The position numbers were made by a program, and so were the translations under genes. Of a stretch of DNA of 64,000 bases, positions 36,902 through 44,178 are shown one piece after another (the first letter of the stretch is position 1; each line of letters begins with the position of its first letter). The notes beneath the pieces were generated by a model. It did not search any database and was not told the DNA's origin. It saw only the letters and a program-made list of their open reading frames with translations. Origin of the DNA: JAGNRR01 sp965230665 (GTDB lineage: Bacteria > Bacteroidota > Bacteroidia > Chitinophagales > Chitinophagaceae); the NCBI GenBank assembly GCA_965230665.1, contig CBDDLM010000004.1, positions 3,038,001-3,102,000 on the forward strand. Reading direction: 5' to 3'.

Positions 36902-36933
36902 AGGTAACTGGTTATTACCGGTTACCTTTTTTT
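36902..36933 (+). terminator. terminator at the left prophage edge
   Basis: AGGTAACTGGT and ACCGGTTACCT form an 11-bp stem (one G-T pair) with loop TATT, followed by seven T on the plus strand. It overlaps the stop codon of the leftward HTH gene. It would stop rightward host transcription from entering the lysogeny operon. Confidence 0.6.
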
Positions 36934-37185
36934 CGGTTTAGGTAAATTAAAGAGGTAATATGGGTTGGCCAAGGATGGTGTTGTATCTTGCCATAGCATA
37001 ATTGCCTTCAAAATATGTTCAGTGGCGAATTCGCGCGAACCGTTCTTGACATGAGTAATGTTACCATGAGAAGATCCGATCTTTGCGAAGAAATCTCTTT
37101 GACTGGAAACTATACCGCCATCAATTAGCCATTGCATAAGTTCCAACATTCTTTGAGTCGATATTGATAATACTTCAGTATCCAT
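36922..37185 (-). CDS. small HTH-type phage protein
   Basis: This 87-residue protein has a helix-turn-helix-like segment at about 26-60 (SQRDFFAKIGSSHGNITHVKNGSREF) that resembles the Xre-type pattern. It is the last of three leftward lysogeny genes; its ATG overlaps the end of the DUF4145 gene by one base. A DNA-binding role is inferred. An excisionase-like role is possible given its place next to the attachment site, but no integrase is adjacent. Confidence 0.6.
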   Translation of the reverse strand: MDTEVLSISTQRMLELMQWLIDGGIVSSQRDFFAKIGSSHGNITHVKNGSREFATEHILKAIMLWQDTTPSLANPYYLFNLPKPKKR

Positions 37186-37868
37186 TAAGCATCTCTTTTT
37201 TGAATATTCTTTTTGTTCTTTTCGGAAAGAATCTCTTCAAATTGTTCATCAATTCTTTTTGGTTCTGTAATTAGTACAGCAACTATTGTATTTATCAAGC
37301 CAAAAAGTTTACTGGTTATTTCGACATTATCCTTCATATCTAGTTCTCCAGGATGTACAGAATTGTTTCCTGTTACCCTTACAATGTCGAATGCCTGTTG
37401 TATTTTTTTAGGGAGCCCCTTTTTTACTAAAGATTTAATGTCTGCATTTATACTTTTACCCGGTTCACCTAAGTGAATGCATAATTTCTGAATAGCCAGT
37501 CTTAATATAGCAGCTGCTCCTCTAGGTGAAACATTTAGTATTTCTCTAGCTTCAAGATAATCTTCTTTGATTTCTTGAGGTAAATCAGCATTAGGTAGTT
37601 CTACTGTTCCAGTTGTTGGATAGATTAACTTTCCGGCAGTTGAACTAAGAGTCTTCTCGTACCAGATTTTCCATATTTGATCCTTACCGCAGCAAAAACA
37701 TCGGGACACATCAAATTTTCCTAGTTTATAGTTTTCTTGAATATTGGTTCCAGAAGCGTTTTTTCTAGTATAAGAAACGATAATTTCTCTAGACCAAGTT
37801 TGAAATGAATATACTCCGCAATGCGGGCAGTTATAATTAGGAGATCTATATTTTGGTGGAGAATACAT
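37185..37868 (-). CDS. DUF4145 protein with N-terminal zinc ribbon
   Basis: This 227-residue protein begins with a CPHCG motif and a later CFCCG pair, a zinc-ribbon arrangement. A DUF4145 core follows from about 100 (EAREILNVSPRGAAAILRLAIQKLC, then NSVHPGELD). DUF4145 proteins are often found in defence and restriction-linked loci. Here the gene is expressed in the prophage lysogeny operon between the repressor and an HTH protein, which suggests a function in the lysogen such as exclusion of other phages. This is inference. Confidence 0.72.
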   Translation of the reverse strand: MYSPPKYRSPNYNCPHCGVYSFQTWSREIIVSYTRKNASGTNIQENYKLGKFDVSRCFCCGKDQIWKIWYEKTLSSTAGKLIYPTTGTVELPNADLPQEIKEDYLEAREILNVSPRGAAAILRLAIQKLCIHLGEPGKSINADIKSLVKKGLPKKIQQAFDIVRVTGNNSVHPGELDMKDNVEITSKLFGLINTIVAVLITEPKRIDEQFEEILSEKNKKNIQKRDA

Positions 37869-37873
37869 TTTAT

Positions 37874-38521
37874 CTATGTTGGGTTAATAATGAACTTGAC
37901 CTGACAGAGAAAAGTTATATCAGCAACACTAACCTCCTGTTCTGGAATACTCTTATTCCTTGCTTTTAGAAGTATTTTCTTTTTGCTCTTACCAGGATGA
38001 ATATATTTCACAGTATCTAGTCCATGTTTAGTTTTTATAATATACTTCTCACCCCAAGTAATTCCTTGGAAGTCCTTTATTTGGCCAATAACAAATGCTT
38101 GATTGACAATTTCAGGGTGCATACTGTCTCCGCTTGCGCGTTCTCCATGATTGCAACCGGGAAACAAATGCGCTGGTAGTTGCCCGATGACCTCATTCTT
38201 CATGTTGTCGTCATCATAAACAACAACATTTCCCAATGTTGTGAAGCCGCCCGTAATAGGAACTCCTTTCCGTTCTTGGGTATTTTTCAAGTTACGGCGT
38301 TTAACTAAATAAGTTTCAGATTCTTCATTAACAACATTAGTTGTTTCGGATAGGCCGAAAAGTTGTTGTAGTTTGATTACTTTATCATGCTTCGGTTTTC
38401 GTTCTCCAGATTCGTAATACTGGTAACTAGCTTGTGATACGCCAATGGCTTTTGCAACGGCACTTTGGGACATTCCTACTTTGTTCCTTGCTTCCTTTAA
38501 TATCTCGGGTGTTAATATCAA
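37874..38521 (-). CDS. CI-type phage repressor (Xre HTH plus S24 peptidase domain)
   Basis: This 215-residue protein has an N-terminal Xre helix-turn-helix (GMSQSAVAKAIGVSQASYQYYESG) and a C-terminal LexA/CI-like S24 domain with the Ser in SGDSMHPEI and the Lys in KYIIKTKHG. The Ser/Lys pair supports self-cleavage, so induction by the SOS response is plausible. The start is TTG at 38521; no ATG lies upstream before a stop. It is divergent from the Cro-like gene and should bind the repeat at 38557-38572. Confidence 0.86.
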   Translation of the reverse strand: MILTPEILKEARNKVGMSQSAVAKAIGVSQASYQYYESGERKPKHDKVIKLQQLFGLSETTNVVNEESETYLVKRRNLKNTQERKGVPITGGFTTLGNVVVYDDDNMKNEVIGQLPAHLFPGCNHGERASGDSMHPEIVNQAFVIGQIKDFQGITWGEKYIIKTKHGLDTVKYIHPGKSKKKILLKARNKSIPEQEVSVADITFLCQVKFIINPT

Positions 38522-38556
38522 TGTGTATAACTTATGTTGTCAAAAAGTTGTAATAA

Positions 38557-38579
38557 AACAACAAATGTTGTTATATTTG
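38557..38579 (+). promoter_or_regulatory. early promoter with repressor operator
   Basis: AACAACA-AA-TGTTGTT (38557-38572) is a perfect 7-bp inverted repeat. It abuts the -7 box TATATTTG at 38572-38579, with a TTG at 38548-38550 about 21 bases upstream as a -33 element. Further TTGT motifs lie on both sides (near 38535, 38547 and 38578). The geometry suits a repressor blocking the rightward early promoter and controlling its own leftward gene. Confidence 0.65.
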
Positions 38580-38617
38580 TTGTTGAAAGTTAACCAAAGT
38601 TACTAAAAGTTGAACAT

Positions 38618-38860
38618 ATGGGTTATGGAATATTAAAAGAAATGCAGGCCAAAGAGCTGAAAACACTTGAAAAAGACCTTTCGGCTAAAGATCGTAAGGA
38701 GATATGTACAAAGCTCAATAAGACGAAGTCATGCATAAGCCGATACTTAAAAGGGGAGGTTTCCTCAACGGATATCGCCTATGATATTATAGAAATGGGT
38801 AAGAAACTTCTTTCCCGTCGCTATGAGCAACTTAATAAAAAAGAGGAGAGCGCAGCGTAA
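38618..38860 (+). CDS. Cro-like small DNA-binding protein
   Basis: This 80-residue protein has a predicted helix-turn-helix centred on ICTKLNKTKSCISRYLKG. It is the first gene of the rightward early operon, divergent from the repressor and 39 bp after the operator/promoter. This position and size match Cro or a CII-like switch protein. Sequence similarity to known Cro proteins is not obvious. Confidence 0.6.
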   Translation: MGYGILKEMQAKELKTLEKDLSAKDRKEICTKLNKTKSCISRYLKGEVSSTDIAYDIIEMGKKLLSRRYEQLNKKEESAA

Positions 38861-39382
38861 CTAATTATTTACTAATGAAGAAAATTCGGAATAAGTAGCA
38901 TAAACACCAAGACAAATGATAGATGCAACAATCAATACGAAAAAACAGACTCTTAAAGTTACGAAGAACTTCTTTGGGTCGGTTGCAATTAAAATACCTT
39001 TCTGGGAACCGGAAGAAATATGTTTTGACAGAGACTGCGCTAGTCGATGGGAAGTATCTGCATCGCGATATAGTAAGACTAATCCGCAAAGGATGGTTAA
39101 TAGAGTGGTGGTGACAGTAACAACAAATATTAATAGGTATGTATCTGTTGCTTCAAGGTTTTGTTTCTTCAATGAAATAATTAAGCCCAGAATTATACTT
39201 AATGTACCTACTGCCCGAGCAAGCCAGTCTCTTTCCAATTTATTGGACTCATTACGAAGTTCAACTAGGAGAGCAAGGTCCTTTCGCCTTTTTTCTTCAA
39301 CTCGCATTTTACGATCTCTTTCTGCAGTAATATCAAGTGTTCCTAGTCCATATGGATCAGACTTTAAATTATTCTCAGGCAT
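38861..39382 (-). CDS. multi-TM membrane protein, probable lysogenic conversion gene
   Basis: This protein has 173 residues from the ATG at 39382; a TTG at 39400 is only two bases from the -7 box and is rejected. A charged helical cytoplasmic N-terminus (ERDRKMRVEEKRRKDL) is followed by three hydrophobic segments at about 57-75, 80-105 and 145-167. The gene points against all early genes around it and has its own promoter at 39403-39432. That is the pattern of a moron expressed in the lysogen, for example a superinfection-exclusion factor. No family is recognised. Confidence 0.65.
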   Translation of the reverse strand: MPENNLKSDPYGLGTLDITAERDRKMRVEEKRRKDLALLVELRNESNKLERDWLARAVGTLSIILGLIISLKKQNLEATDTYLLIFVVTVTTTLLTILCGLVLLYRDADTSHRLAQSLSKHISSGSQKGILIATDPKKFFVTLRVCFFVLIVASIICLGVYATYSEFSSLVNN

Positions 39383-39402
39383 TCTTTGTGTTTTAGTCAA
39401 TA

Positions 39403-39440
39403 CAAAGGTACTGTTTGGTAGTTCAGGTCAAAAAACTACC
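39403..39440 (-). promoter_or_regulatory. promoter and inverted repeat of the membrane-protein gene
   Basis: The minus strand has TTTG at 39429-39432 and TACCTTTG at 39403-39410, spaced by about 18 bases, a good Bacteroidota promoter. GGTAGTT (39417-39423) and AACTACC (39434-39440) form an inverted repeat across the -33 element, a likely operator. Confidence 0.6.
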
Positions 39441-39472
39441 GATTTTAATAATCTAAATACCACTAATGTGTA

Positions 39473-39667
39473 ATGACTAAAGATCAAGCCATAGCGATAA
39501 TAGAAAGTGGTAATAATCAAATCGCCCTGATTAATAAAAATATTGCCAAGGCTACCGCGTTCTTGTCAGGTAAAACTGATAAGGCGCAGGGTCGAGGTGG
39601 GAAACGTAAAAGGGTTTTTGATAAAATATATAGTAAACAAAAAAAGGGCGCTGGAACGCCCTCTTAA
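39473..39667 (+). CDS. small hypothetical phage protein
   Basis: This 64-residue protein has a basic C-terminus (GRGGKRKRVFDKIYSKQKKG). It restarts the rightward early operon after the opposing membrane-protein gene. The basic tail suggests nucleic acid contact. No family is recognised. Confidence 0.5.
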   Translation: MTKDQAIAIIESGNNQIALINKNIAKATAFLSGKTDKAQGRGGKRKRVFDKIYSKQKKGAGTPS

Positions 39668-39701
39668 ATCATTGTCAAAACCAATTACAAAATTGATTCT
39701 T

Positions 39702-39932
39702 ATGAAAGTAAAAGTAGATAAAAAAAATGAGACTGAAAAACAGGATTGCGATTCTGTGACAGTTGGTGGAGCCACATTTAGGTTTCGCAAATCAAAGGAT
39801 GAGTTCATGGCGCAATGTGAAAAAGAGAACCATGAGGATAATTACGATCAGCTGCGACAAATGGAAATCGACCAAGCAGAGCAACGTATGAATGATCATT
39901 TCGAGAACCAATTAAATAATCACTGGTCATGA
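39702..39932 (+). CDS. small hypothetical phage protein
   Basis: This protein has 76 residues from the ATG at 39702; the open frame extends upstream to 39543 but overlaps the preceding gene there and lacks typical coding composition. It is rich in Lys, Glu and Gln, with a C-terminal helix QMEIDQAEQRMNDHFENQL. Its stop overlaps the next start by four bases. Function is unknown. Confidence 0.5.
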   Translation: MKVKVDKKNETEKQDCDSVTVGGATFRFRKSKDEFMAQCEKENHEDNYDQLRQMEIDQAEQRMNDHFENQLNNHWS

Positions 39933-40147
39933 TAGTTCAATTATCAGAAAAAAATCAATTCCTAGGGTTTCGATTAGTCTGGCTCCTTAAAAATGCGATG
40001 GACCTTAATTCATTTGCTCAATACTGGGAGTTAACCAAGGAATATATCGATCTACTTGATACGAGAGATTTTATATCGCAATTGATGATTGAACGCCTTA
40101 TGAAGGCATTCGATATTAAAATGTACAGCCTAGCAAATCAAAACTGA
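39929..40147 (+). CDS. small hypothetical phage protein
   Basis: This 72-residue, probably helical protein contains GFRLVWLLKNAMDLNSFAQ and a pattern loosely like a small helix-turn-helix fold. Start and stop overlaps with neighbours show that it belongs to the early operon upstream of recT. No family is recognised. Confidence 0.5.
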   Translation: MIVQLSEKNQFLGFRLVWLLKNAMDLNSFAQYWELTKEYIDLLDTRDFISQLMIERLMKAFDIKMYSLANQN

Positions 40148-40152
40148 TCATC

Positions 40153-40365
40153 ATGATACTTATAGAAACAACTATTAATCAAATGCGCAAGCAAATTATA
40201 GAAGCGCAACGCCAAGGTGTTGAGGACAATGATCAGAAATTCTGGGTAGCTGTAAATAGTTCTGAGGAACAAATTAATGTACAAGTACCTAATACTGCAA
40301 AGGCGTTACATGACTTTCTAAATAACAATGAGCACGTAGATAATAACAATATTCAAAATTCTTAA
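40153..40365 (+). CDS. small hypothetical phage protein
   Basis: This is a 70-residue polar protein with an N-terminal helix (TTINQMRKQIIEAQRQG) and an Asn-rich end. It lies between other small early genes and recT. Function is unknown. Confidence 0.48.
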   Translation: MILIETTINQMRKQIIEAQRQGVEDNDQKFWVAVNSSEEQINVQVPNTAKALHDFLNNNEHVDNNNIQNS

Positions 40366-40376
40366 TTATAATCATT

Positions 40377-41267
40377 ATGTCAAAACAATCAATTACACAA
40401 GCACTGGAGGCTACAAGCCCAACAGGTATAGTACAGATACCTGAAGTTGCTGACCGATTCAAACAACTGTACAAAACCATTCATGGAGGAAATGGTGAAA
40501 CCTTTTATGAAGCGGAAAAATTTCACTTCGCCAAAATGATCAGCGATAATAAGACGTTGCAGAAATGCACCAAATTATCACTGTACGGAATATTCATGGA
40601 TGTAGCTGTGTCAGGACTTTCATTTGACCCTGGCTTTAAACACCTATACATCGTGCCATACGGTACCAATGTTGGGACGAAGGATAACCCACAATGGCAA
40701 AAGCGTGCACAACTACAAATCAGTGGCATTGGTGAGCTTATACTTAGAGTTAAGCAAGGTCAAATAAAGCATGCCGACAATCCCGTTATCGTTTATGAGG
40801 GTGACGAATTCCGCCATGGAACACGTAATGGTAATTCGTTCTTAGACCACGTGGCCGAGGTTCCACCAAAGGGAGCTCAAATAATTGCATGCTATATGAA
40901 AATCACTCGATCTGATAATACGGTCGATTATAAAGTGATTACTCAGGCTGACATGGAACGGTTCAGAAAATTCTCAAAGGATCCGAATTCAAAAGCTTGG
41001 ACCGATGGAGAAGGTGGTATGTGGATAGCCAAATGTATAAAGCATGCCTTTAAAAACTACCCTAAATTAAGAGTAGGTGATTTCTCTAATCTTCAATCCG
41101 ATACAGTGGATGAGGAGGTTGAAATAGTAGAGGATGTTATTGAGCCATCTATGCAGATGCCTAAAACTGTTGATTATGGAACTGAGGCGGTTGTAGAAAT
41201 TCCCGAAGTAGAAAAAAATGAGCCCGCAACAGCTGAGGCACCAACTGATAACCAATTTGATTTTTAA
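40377..41267 (+). CDS. recT: RecT-type single-strand annealing protein
   Basis: This 296-residue protein matches the RecT/Redβ family: LSLYGIFMDVAVSGLSFDP, HLYIVPYG, QLQISGIGELIL, EVPPKGAQIIACYMKI and MWIAKCIKHAFKNYPKL. It anneals complementary single strands during phage recombination. An acidic, low-complexity tail follows from about 250 and ends in NQFDF, a C-terminus that in many such proteins contacts SSB. It works with the nuclease at 42490. Confidence 0.88.
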   Translation: MSKQSITQALEATSPTGIVQIPEVADRFKQLYKTIHGGNGETFYEAEKFHFAKMISDNKTLQKCTKLSLYGIFMDVAVSGLSFDPGFKHLYIVPYGTNVGTKDNPQWQKRAQLQISGIGELILRVKQGQIKHADNPVIVYEGDEFRHGTRNGNSFLDHVAEVPPKGAQIIACYMKITRSDNTVDYKVITQADMERFRKFSKDPNSKAWTDGEGGMWIAKCIKHAFKNYPKLRVGDFSNLQSDTVDEEVEIVEDVIEPSMQMPKTVDYGTEAVVEIPEVEKNEPATAEAPTDNQFDF

Positions 41268-41269
41268 TT

Positions 41270-42490
41270 ATGGAAGTACAAGAAATAACAAAAGAAGTAG
41301 AAATATACAATAAAGCTATTACCACTTTTGGAAGTGGTACCGCGATACTCCAAAATCATCAACTCATTGCTTCGAAAGCGGAACACGCTATTATAGGAGT
41401 AATCGATGAGATTCAAGCAAATGGTGGAGACCTCACTGAGGCTTTGGATAAGAAGTGTAATGATCTAATTGCATTATGTAATACCCGTAAAAAGGAAATG
41501 GAATCATCGCGCAAGGAGGTCACTCAGATGTTTGATGTGATTAAGAAGATGTTCATCGCAGAAGAGGCTAAACTGGATGTAAAAAAAGATTCGAAGGTTG
41601 CCATAGTTCAACAATTTCGCAATGAATATGCCACTAAATTGGCGCAGGAGGCGAAGCGTAAAGAGGAAGAGGCAAGACGCAAAGCACAAAAAGAAAATGA
41701 AATAACGGCACTTAGAACAAGAATTCTCACTGAAGCGAATTATTATATCACTCAACAGATCGAAGGTCGATTGAACCAGCTGCGGTCAATATATAGAAGT
41801 ATTACCTTGGAGAATTCAAATTCTATTAAGGATCAAATCTCAAACTTTGATTGCCTTTATAGTTATGATTTGCACAATGCTTTTGTGCCCTCATTTACCT
41901 TGAATGTGGTAAGCCGTGAAGAAGTGAAAGCTCTTCTTAAAGGAGAGATGGCCGGTCTTTTTAATGAACATAGCGAGAAGTTCAAACAATCTGTTGAAGA
42001 AGCCAAAAACAGGTTTTTAGAATTGATTCCTGGGCGTATTTTAGAACTAGAAGAAATTGCCAAGGCTGATGGTGCTAAAGCTGAACAAATGAGGCAAACG
42101 GCAGCTTCACGTCAAGATCGTGAAGAAGAAGAATCCAAACGAAAATTAGAAGAACAAAAAAAGGCCGAAGCCGATAAAATTGAAAACGAAAAGTCTGCGG
42201 CAGAGATGGATACATTGTTCAATCAAACGGCAGAGGCTCACGTAGATGCTCCAAGGCCAGATTCTAGAGCAGGTTTTGAAATTTCTGTTACAAATCGTGC
42301 AGGTTGGCTGCAGGTATTCCAAATGTGGTTTCAACATGAAGGTCAATCCGGTACCGATGCATCTATTGAGCGTAAGTCATTAGGTAGTATGAAGAAGTTT
42401 TGTGAGAAGCATGCTCACAAAACTGGAGAGATGATTGACAGCAAATTCATTGAGTATAAAGAAGTGTACACGGCTATTAATAGAAAGTAA
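41270..42490 (+). CDS. long coiled-coil protein of the recombination module
   Basis: This 406-residue protein has two extended Glu/Lys/Arg-rich coiled-coil regions (about 120-160 and 255-310). A more globular C-terminal part (about 330-406) contains NRAGWLQVFQMWFQHEG and SLGSMKKFCEKHA. It starts two bases after recT and its stop overlaps the nuclease start by one base, so the three genes are translationally coupled. The position is that of accessory factors between annealing protein and exonuclease. No family is assigned with confidence; an SbcC-like scaffold role is inference. Confidence 0.7.
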   Translation: MEVQEITKEVEIYNKAITTFGSGTAILQNHQLIASKAEHAIIGVIDEIQANGGDLTEALDKKCNDLIALCNTRKKEMESSRKEVTQMFDVIKKMFIAEEAKLDVKKDSKVAIVQQFRNEYATKLAQEAKRKEEEARRKAQKENEITALRTRILTEANYYITQQIEGRLNQLRSIYRSITLENSNSIKDQISNFDCLYSYDLHNAFVPSFTLNVVSREEVKALLKGEMAGLFNEHSEKFKQSVEEAKNRFLELIPGRILELEEIAKADGAKAEQMRQTAASRQDREEEESKRKLEEQKKAEADKIENEKSAAEMDTLFNQTAEAHVDAPRPDSRAGFEISVTNRAGWLQVFQMWFQHEGQSGTDASIERKSLGSMKKFCEKHAHKTGEMIDSKFIEYKEVYTAINRK

Positions 42491-43140
42491 TGAGTAATCC
42501 AGATCCATATTTCAATCGAGCTGAAGTGAGCAATAGCGATTTGTCCGCACTCCAAGAATACTGGCAACCCAAAGAGGTTACTTGGGATAAGGAGAAGGCT
42601 TATCGCTTTGGGACCTTAGTCGATGCTGTAATTACTGAACCTGAACGGGTTGATTATATCAAACTCATGGTCGATGATGTGCAGTACACCAAAGATGAAT
42701 TTGAATTAGCTACAGAAATGAAGCGGTCATATATGAAGGATCCTTTGTGCAAGAAAATGTTGGATGATAGTGATTGTCAGGCTGTAATGGCCGTGATGCG
42801 AGACTTCCAATATGGACATATTGACTATGCGATGAATGTGCGCTGTAAGTGGGATTTATGGATGCCTCAATTTGGTTGGGGTGGTGATATCAAAAGCACA
42901 ACGGCCACTACTCAAAAGCAATTTGTTGAAGCTTGTAGGTATTTCGATTACGATAGACAGAGAGCCTGGTATATGAATATAGCTGGCAGTGACAGGGATG
43001 TATTGATCGGAATATCAAAAGTGAATAAAAAAGTGTTCAAGTTGCCAATAGTTCGCGGTGATGAATTTCACATAAGTGGAGTTCAGAAGTACGAGGAGTT
43101 GGCTTTCAAATATTGGTATTTGTTTGAAGACTTGGGTTAG
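42490..43140 (+). CDS. RecE-like PD-(D/E)XK exonuclease
   Basis: This 216-residue nuclease has VRCKWDLWMPQFGWGGDIKSTTATTQ, in which D and the D-I-K triad form the PD-(D/E)XK active site. A helix with the conserved QRAWY follows. It matches the phage exodeoxyribonuclease VIII-like family that pairs with RecT. It probably resects double-strand ends for annealing. After its stop come 440 bp without a coding gene. Confidence 0.83.
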   Translation: MSNPDPYFNRAEVSNSDLSALQEYWQPKEVTWDKEKAYRFGTLVDAVITEPERVDYIKLMVDDVQYTKDEFELATEMKRSYMKDPLCKKMLDDSDCQAVMAVMRDFQYGHIDYAMNVRCKWDLWMPQFGWGGDIKSTTATTQKQFVEACRYFDYDRQRAWYMNIAGSDRDVLIGISKVNKKVFKLPIVRGDEFHISGVQKYEELAFKYWYLFEDLG

Positions 43141-43288
43141 TAAGCCTTAACCCTTCCCACCTTAACGGAAGTAAAAAAGAAAGGCTGTTCTTTTAAAGCA
43201 CCCTGCGAAATCCATTCTTGGAGACTAGCAAATCTCGAATGTGTAAGTATGCATAGTTAATTAACAATTAGAAAAAAGTAAGGGTGCC
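43141..43288 (+). other. structured leader region before the tRNA-like gene
   Basis: There is no coding frame. AGCCTT (43142-43147) pairs with AAGGCT (43180-43185), and GCACCCT (43198-43204) pairs with AGGGTGC (43281-43287), with flanking AAA/TTT. The second stem closes directly before the tRNA-like acceptor stem. This could be a precursor RNA domain or an attenuator; function is unknown. Confidence 0.45.
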
Positions 43289-43292
43289 TTTT

Positions 43293-43452
43293 CAGGAGGT
43301 GGCGGAACTGGTAGACGCACTGTTCAAGTAAAGGCTAGTGATAAAACTTGATTAGTTATAGGTTAAAGAATGGTAGTAGTATAAACAATTGAAGTACAAA
43401 AAAGTTTTTATGAATCATTCCACTATTGCAGGTTCGATTCCTGCCCTCCTGA
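43293..43452 (+). ncRNA. tRNA-Leu-like RNA with abnormal anticodon and variable region
   Basis: Acceptor strands CAGGAGG (43293-43299) and CCTCCTG (43445-43451) pair perfectly, with discriminator A. The D arm (TGGCGGAACTGGTAGACGCA) is that of Bacteroidota tRNA-Leu, and the T arm is GCAGG-TTCGATT-CCTGC. Between them are 108 bases instead of about 35. A canonical seven-base anticodon loop with U33 does not form. Instead CTGTTCAAGT (43320-43329) pairs with ACTTGATTAG (43346-43355) around a 16-base loop. A further stem GAATGGT/ATCATTC-like is possible at 43368-43374 with 43414-43420. CCA is not encoded. Confidence 0.7.
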
Positions 43453-43479
43453 CAACCATTTAGAAGGAGCCCGTTTGCA

Positions 43480-43528
43480 CCAAGTAGGCAATTCTTATTG
43501 ATAAGGAATTGTTGTTATCAATACTTGG
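43480..43528 (+). promoter_or_regulatory. long hairpin after the tRNA-like gene
   Basis: CCAAGTA (43480-43486) pairs with TACTTGG (43522-43528). Within it, CAATTCTTA (from 43489) pairs with TAAGGAATTG (ending 43511). The combined imperfect hairpin lacks a T tract, so it may be a processing signal or attenuator more than an intrinsic terminator. Confidence 0.5.
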
Positions 43529-43549
43529 GAGGGCGTAAATAATTAGGCT

Positions 43550-43569
43550 GGTATACCCGAATGTATACC
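43550..43569. promoter_or_regulatory. perfect inverted repeat before the next operon
   Basis: GGTATAC-CCGAAT-GTATACC is a perfect 7-bp inverted repeat with a six-base spacer, 19 bp upstream of the 43589 ATG. It is a possible operator or RNA hairpin. Confidence 0.5.
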
Positions 43570-43588
43570 ACTATTTAAAATGAACATT

Positions 43589-43912
43589 ATGAAACATAAT
43601 CAAGGCCCATGGTGGGTAGAAAAAACCAACGTAGAAAATATTGACTTTAAAATTATTGCACCGGGAGACTTTGGTCCTGTGGCTACTAGAAGTGTAGCTG
43701 CTGTGTATAAGAATAACCAACATTTGAAAAGGTCAGAAGCCAATGCAAAACTCATTGCCGCTGCACCTACAATGCATGATGTTATAAAGGAAGAGATTGG
43801 GTTTGCAAAGCATGGCTTAAAGGATGCTGAGAAAAGTGGGAATAGAATCGCCATAGTGATGTGGAAAGGAATGATTACCAGACTGGAAAAAGGAATAAAG
43901 GGAATTGAATAA
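43589..43912 (+). CDS. conserved small phage protein
   Basis: This protein has 107 residues from the ATG at 43589; an ATG three codons earlier at 43580 is also possible. It opens MKHNQGPW and contains SEANAKLIAAAPTMHDVI, a pattern widely seen in small phage proteins of unknown function. Its stop overlaps the next start. Confidence 0.6.
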   Translation: MKHNQGPWWVEKTNVENIDFKIIAPGDFGPVATRSVAAVYKNNQHLKRSEANAKLIAAAPTMHDVIKEEIGFAKHGLKDAEKSGNRIAIVMWKGMITRLEKGIKGIE

Positions 43913-44178
43913 TGAGCGAGATTAAAAATTTAAGAGAGGCAAGTAAGCATAATTGGACAAGTTCCAATAGAATAGAAGACATCAACGCTGGAAGCTTACA
44001 ACGTATTGCTGATGCGGCTGAGGCCATGGCGAAAAATTACTTACGACTACAAGAGGATCTTGATTATTTAAAGGGGCGCGTACAAGTTCTAAGAAAAAGA
44101 GCAGAAAGGGCTGAACGATCAAATGCAGCATTACGTGGAGTTATTACCAAAATGAAAAATAAACGTAAAAGCAACTAA
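43912..44178 (+). CDS. small coiled-coil phage protein
   Basis: This 88-residue protein has a probable coiled coil from about 35 to the end (LRLQEDLDYLKGRVQVLRKRAERAERSN) and a basic C-terminus. It is coupled by one-base overlaps to both neighbours. Function is unknown. Confidence 0.5.
   Translation: MSEIKNLREASKHNWTSSNRIEDINAGSLQRIADAAEAMAKNYLRLQEDLDYLKGRVQVLRKRAERAERSNAALRGVITKMKNKRKSN

Noticed and set aside
38916..39473. 185-residue plus-strand frame
   Set aside because: It is the antisense shadow of the membrane-protein gene, which has a proper promoter, start and membrane topology.
43293..43452. tmRNA or group I intron in tRNA-Leu
   Set aside because: The 5' side is a normal Leu D arm, not the tmRNA pattern, and the extra 75 bases are too short for a group I intron; no usual splice-site context is present.
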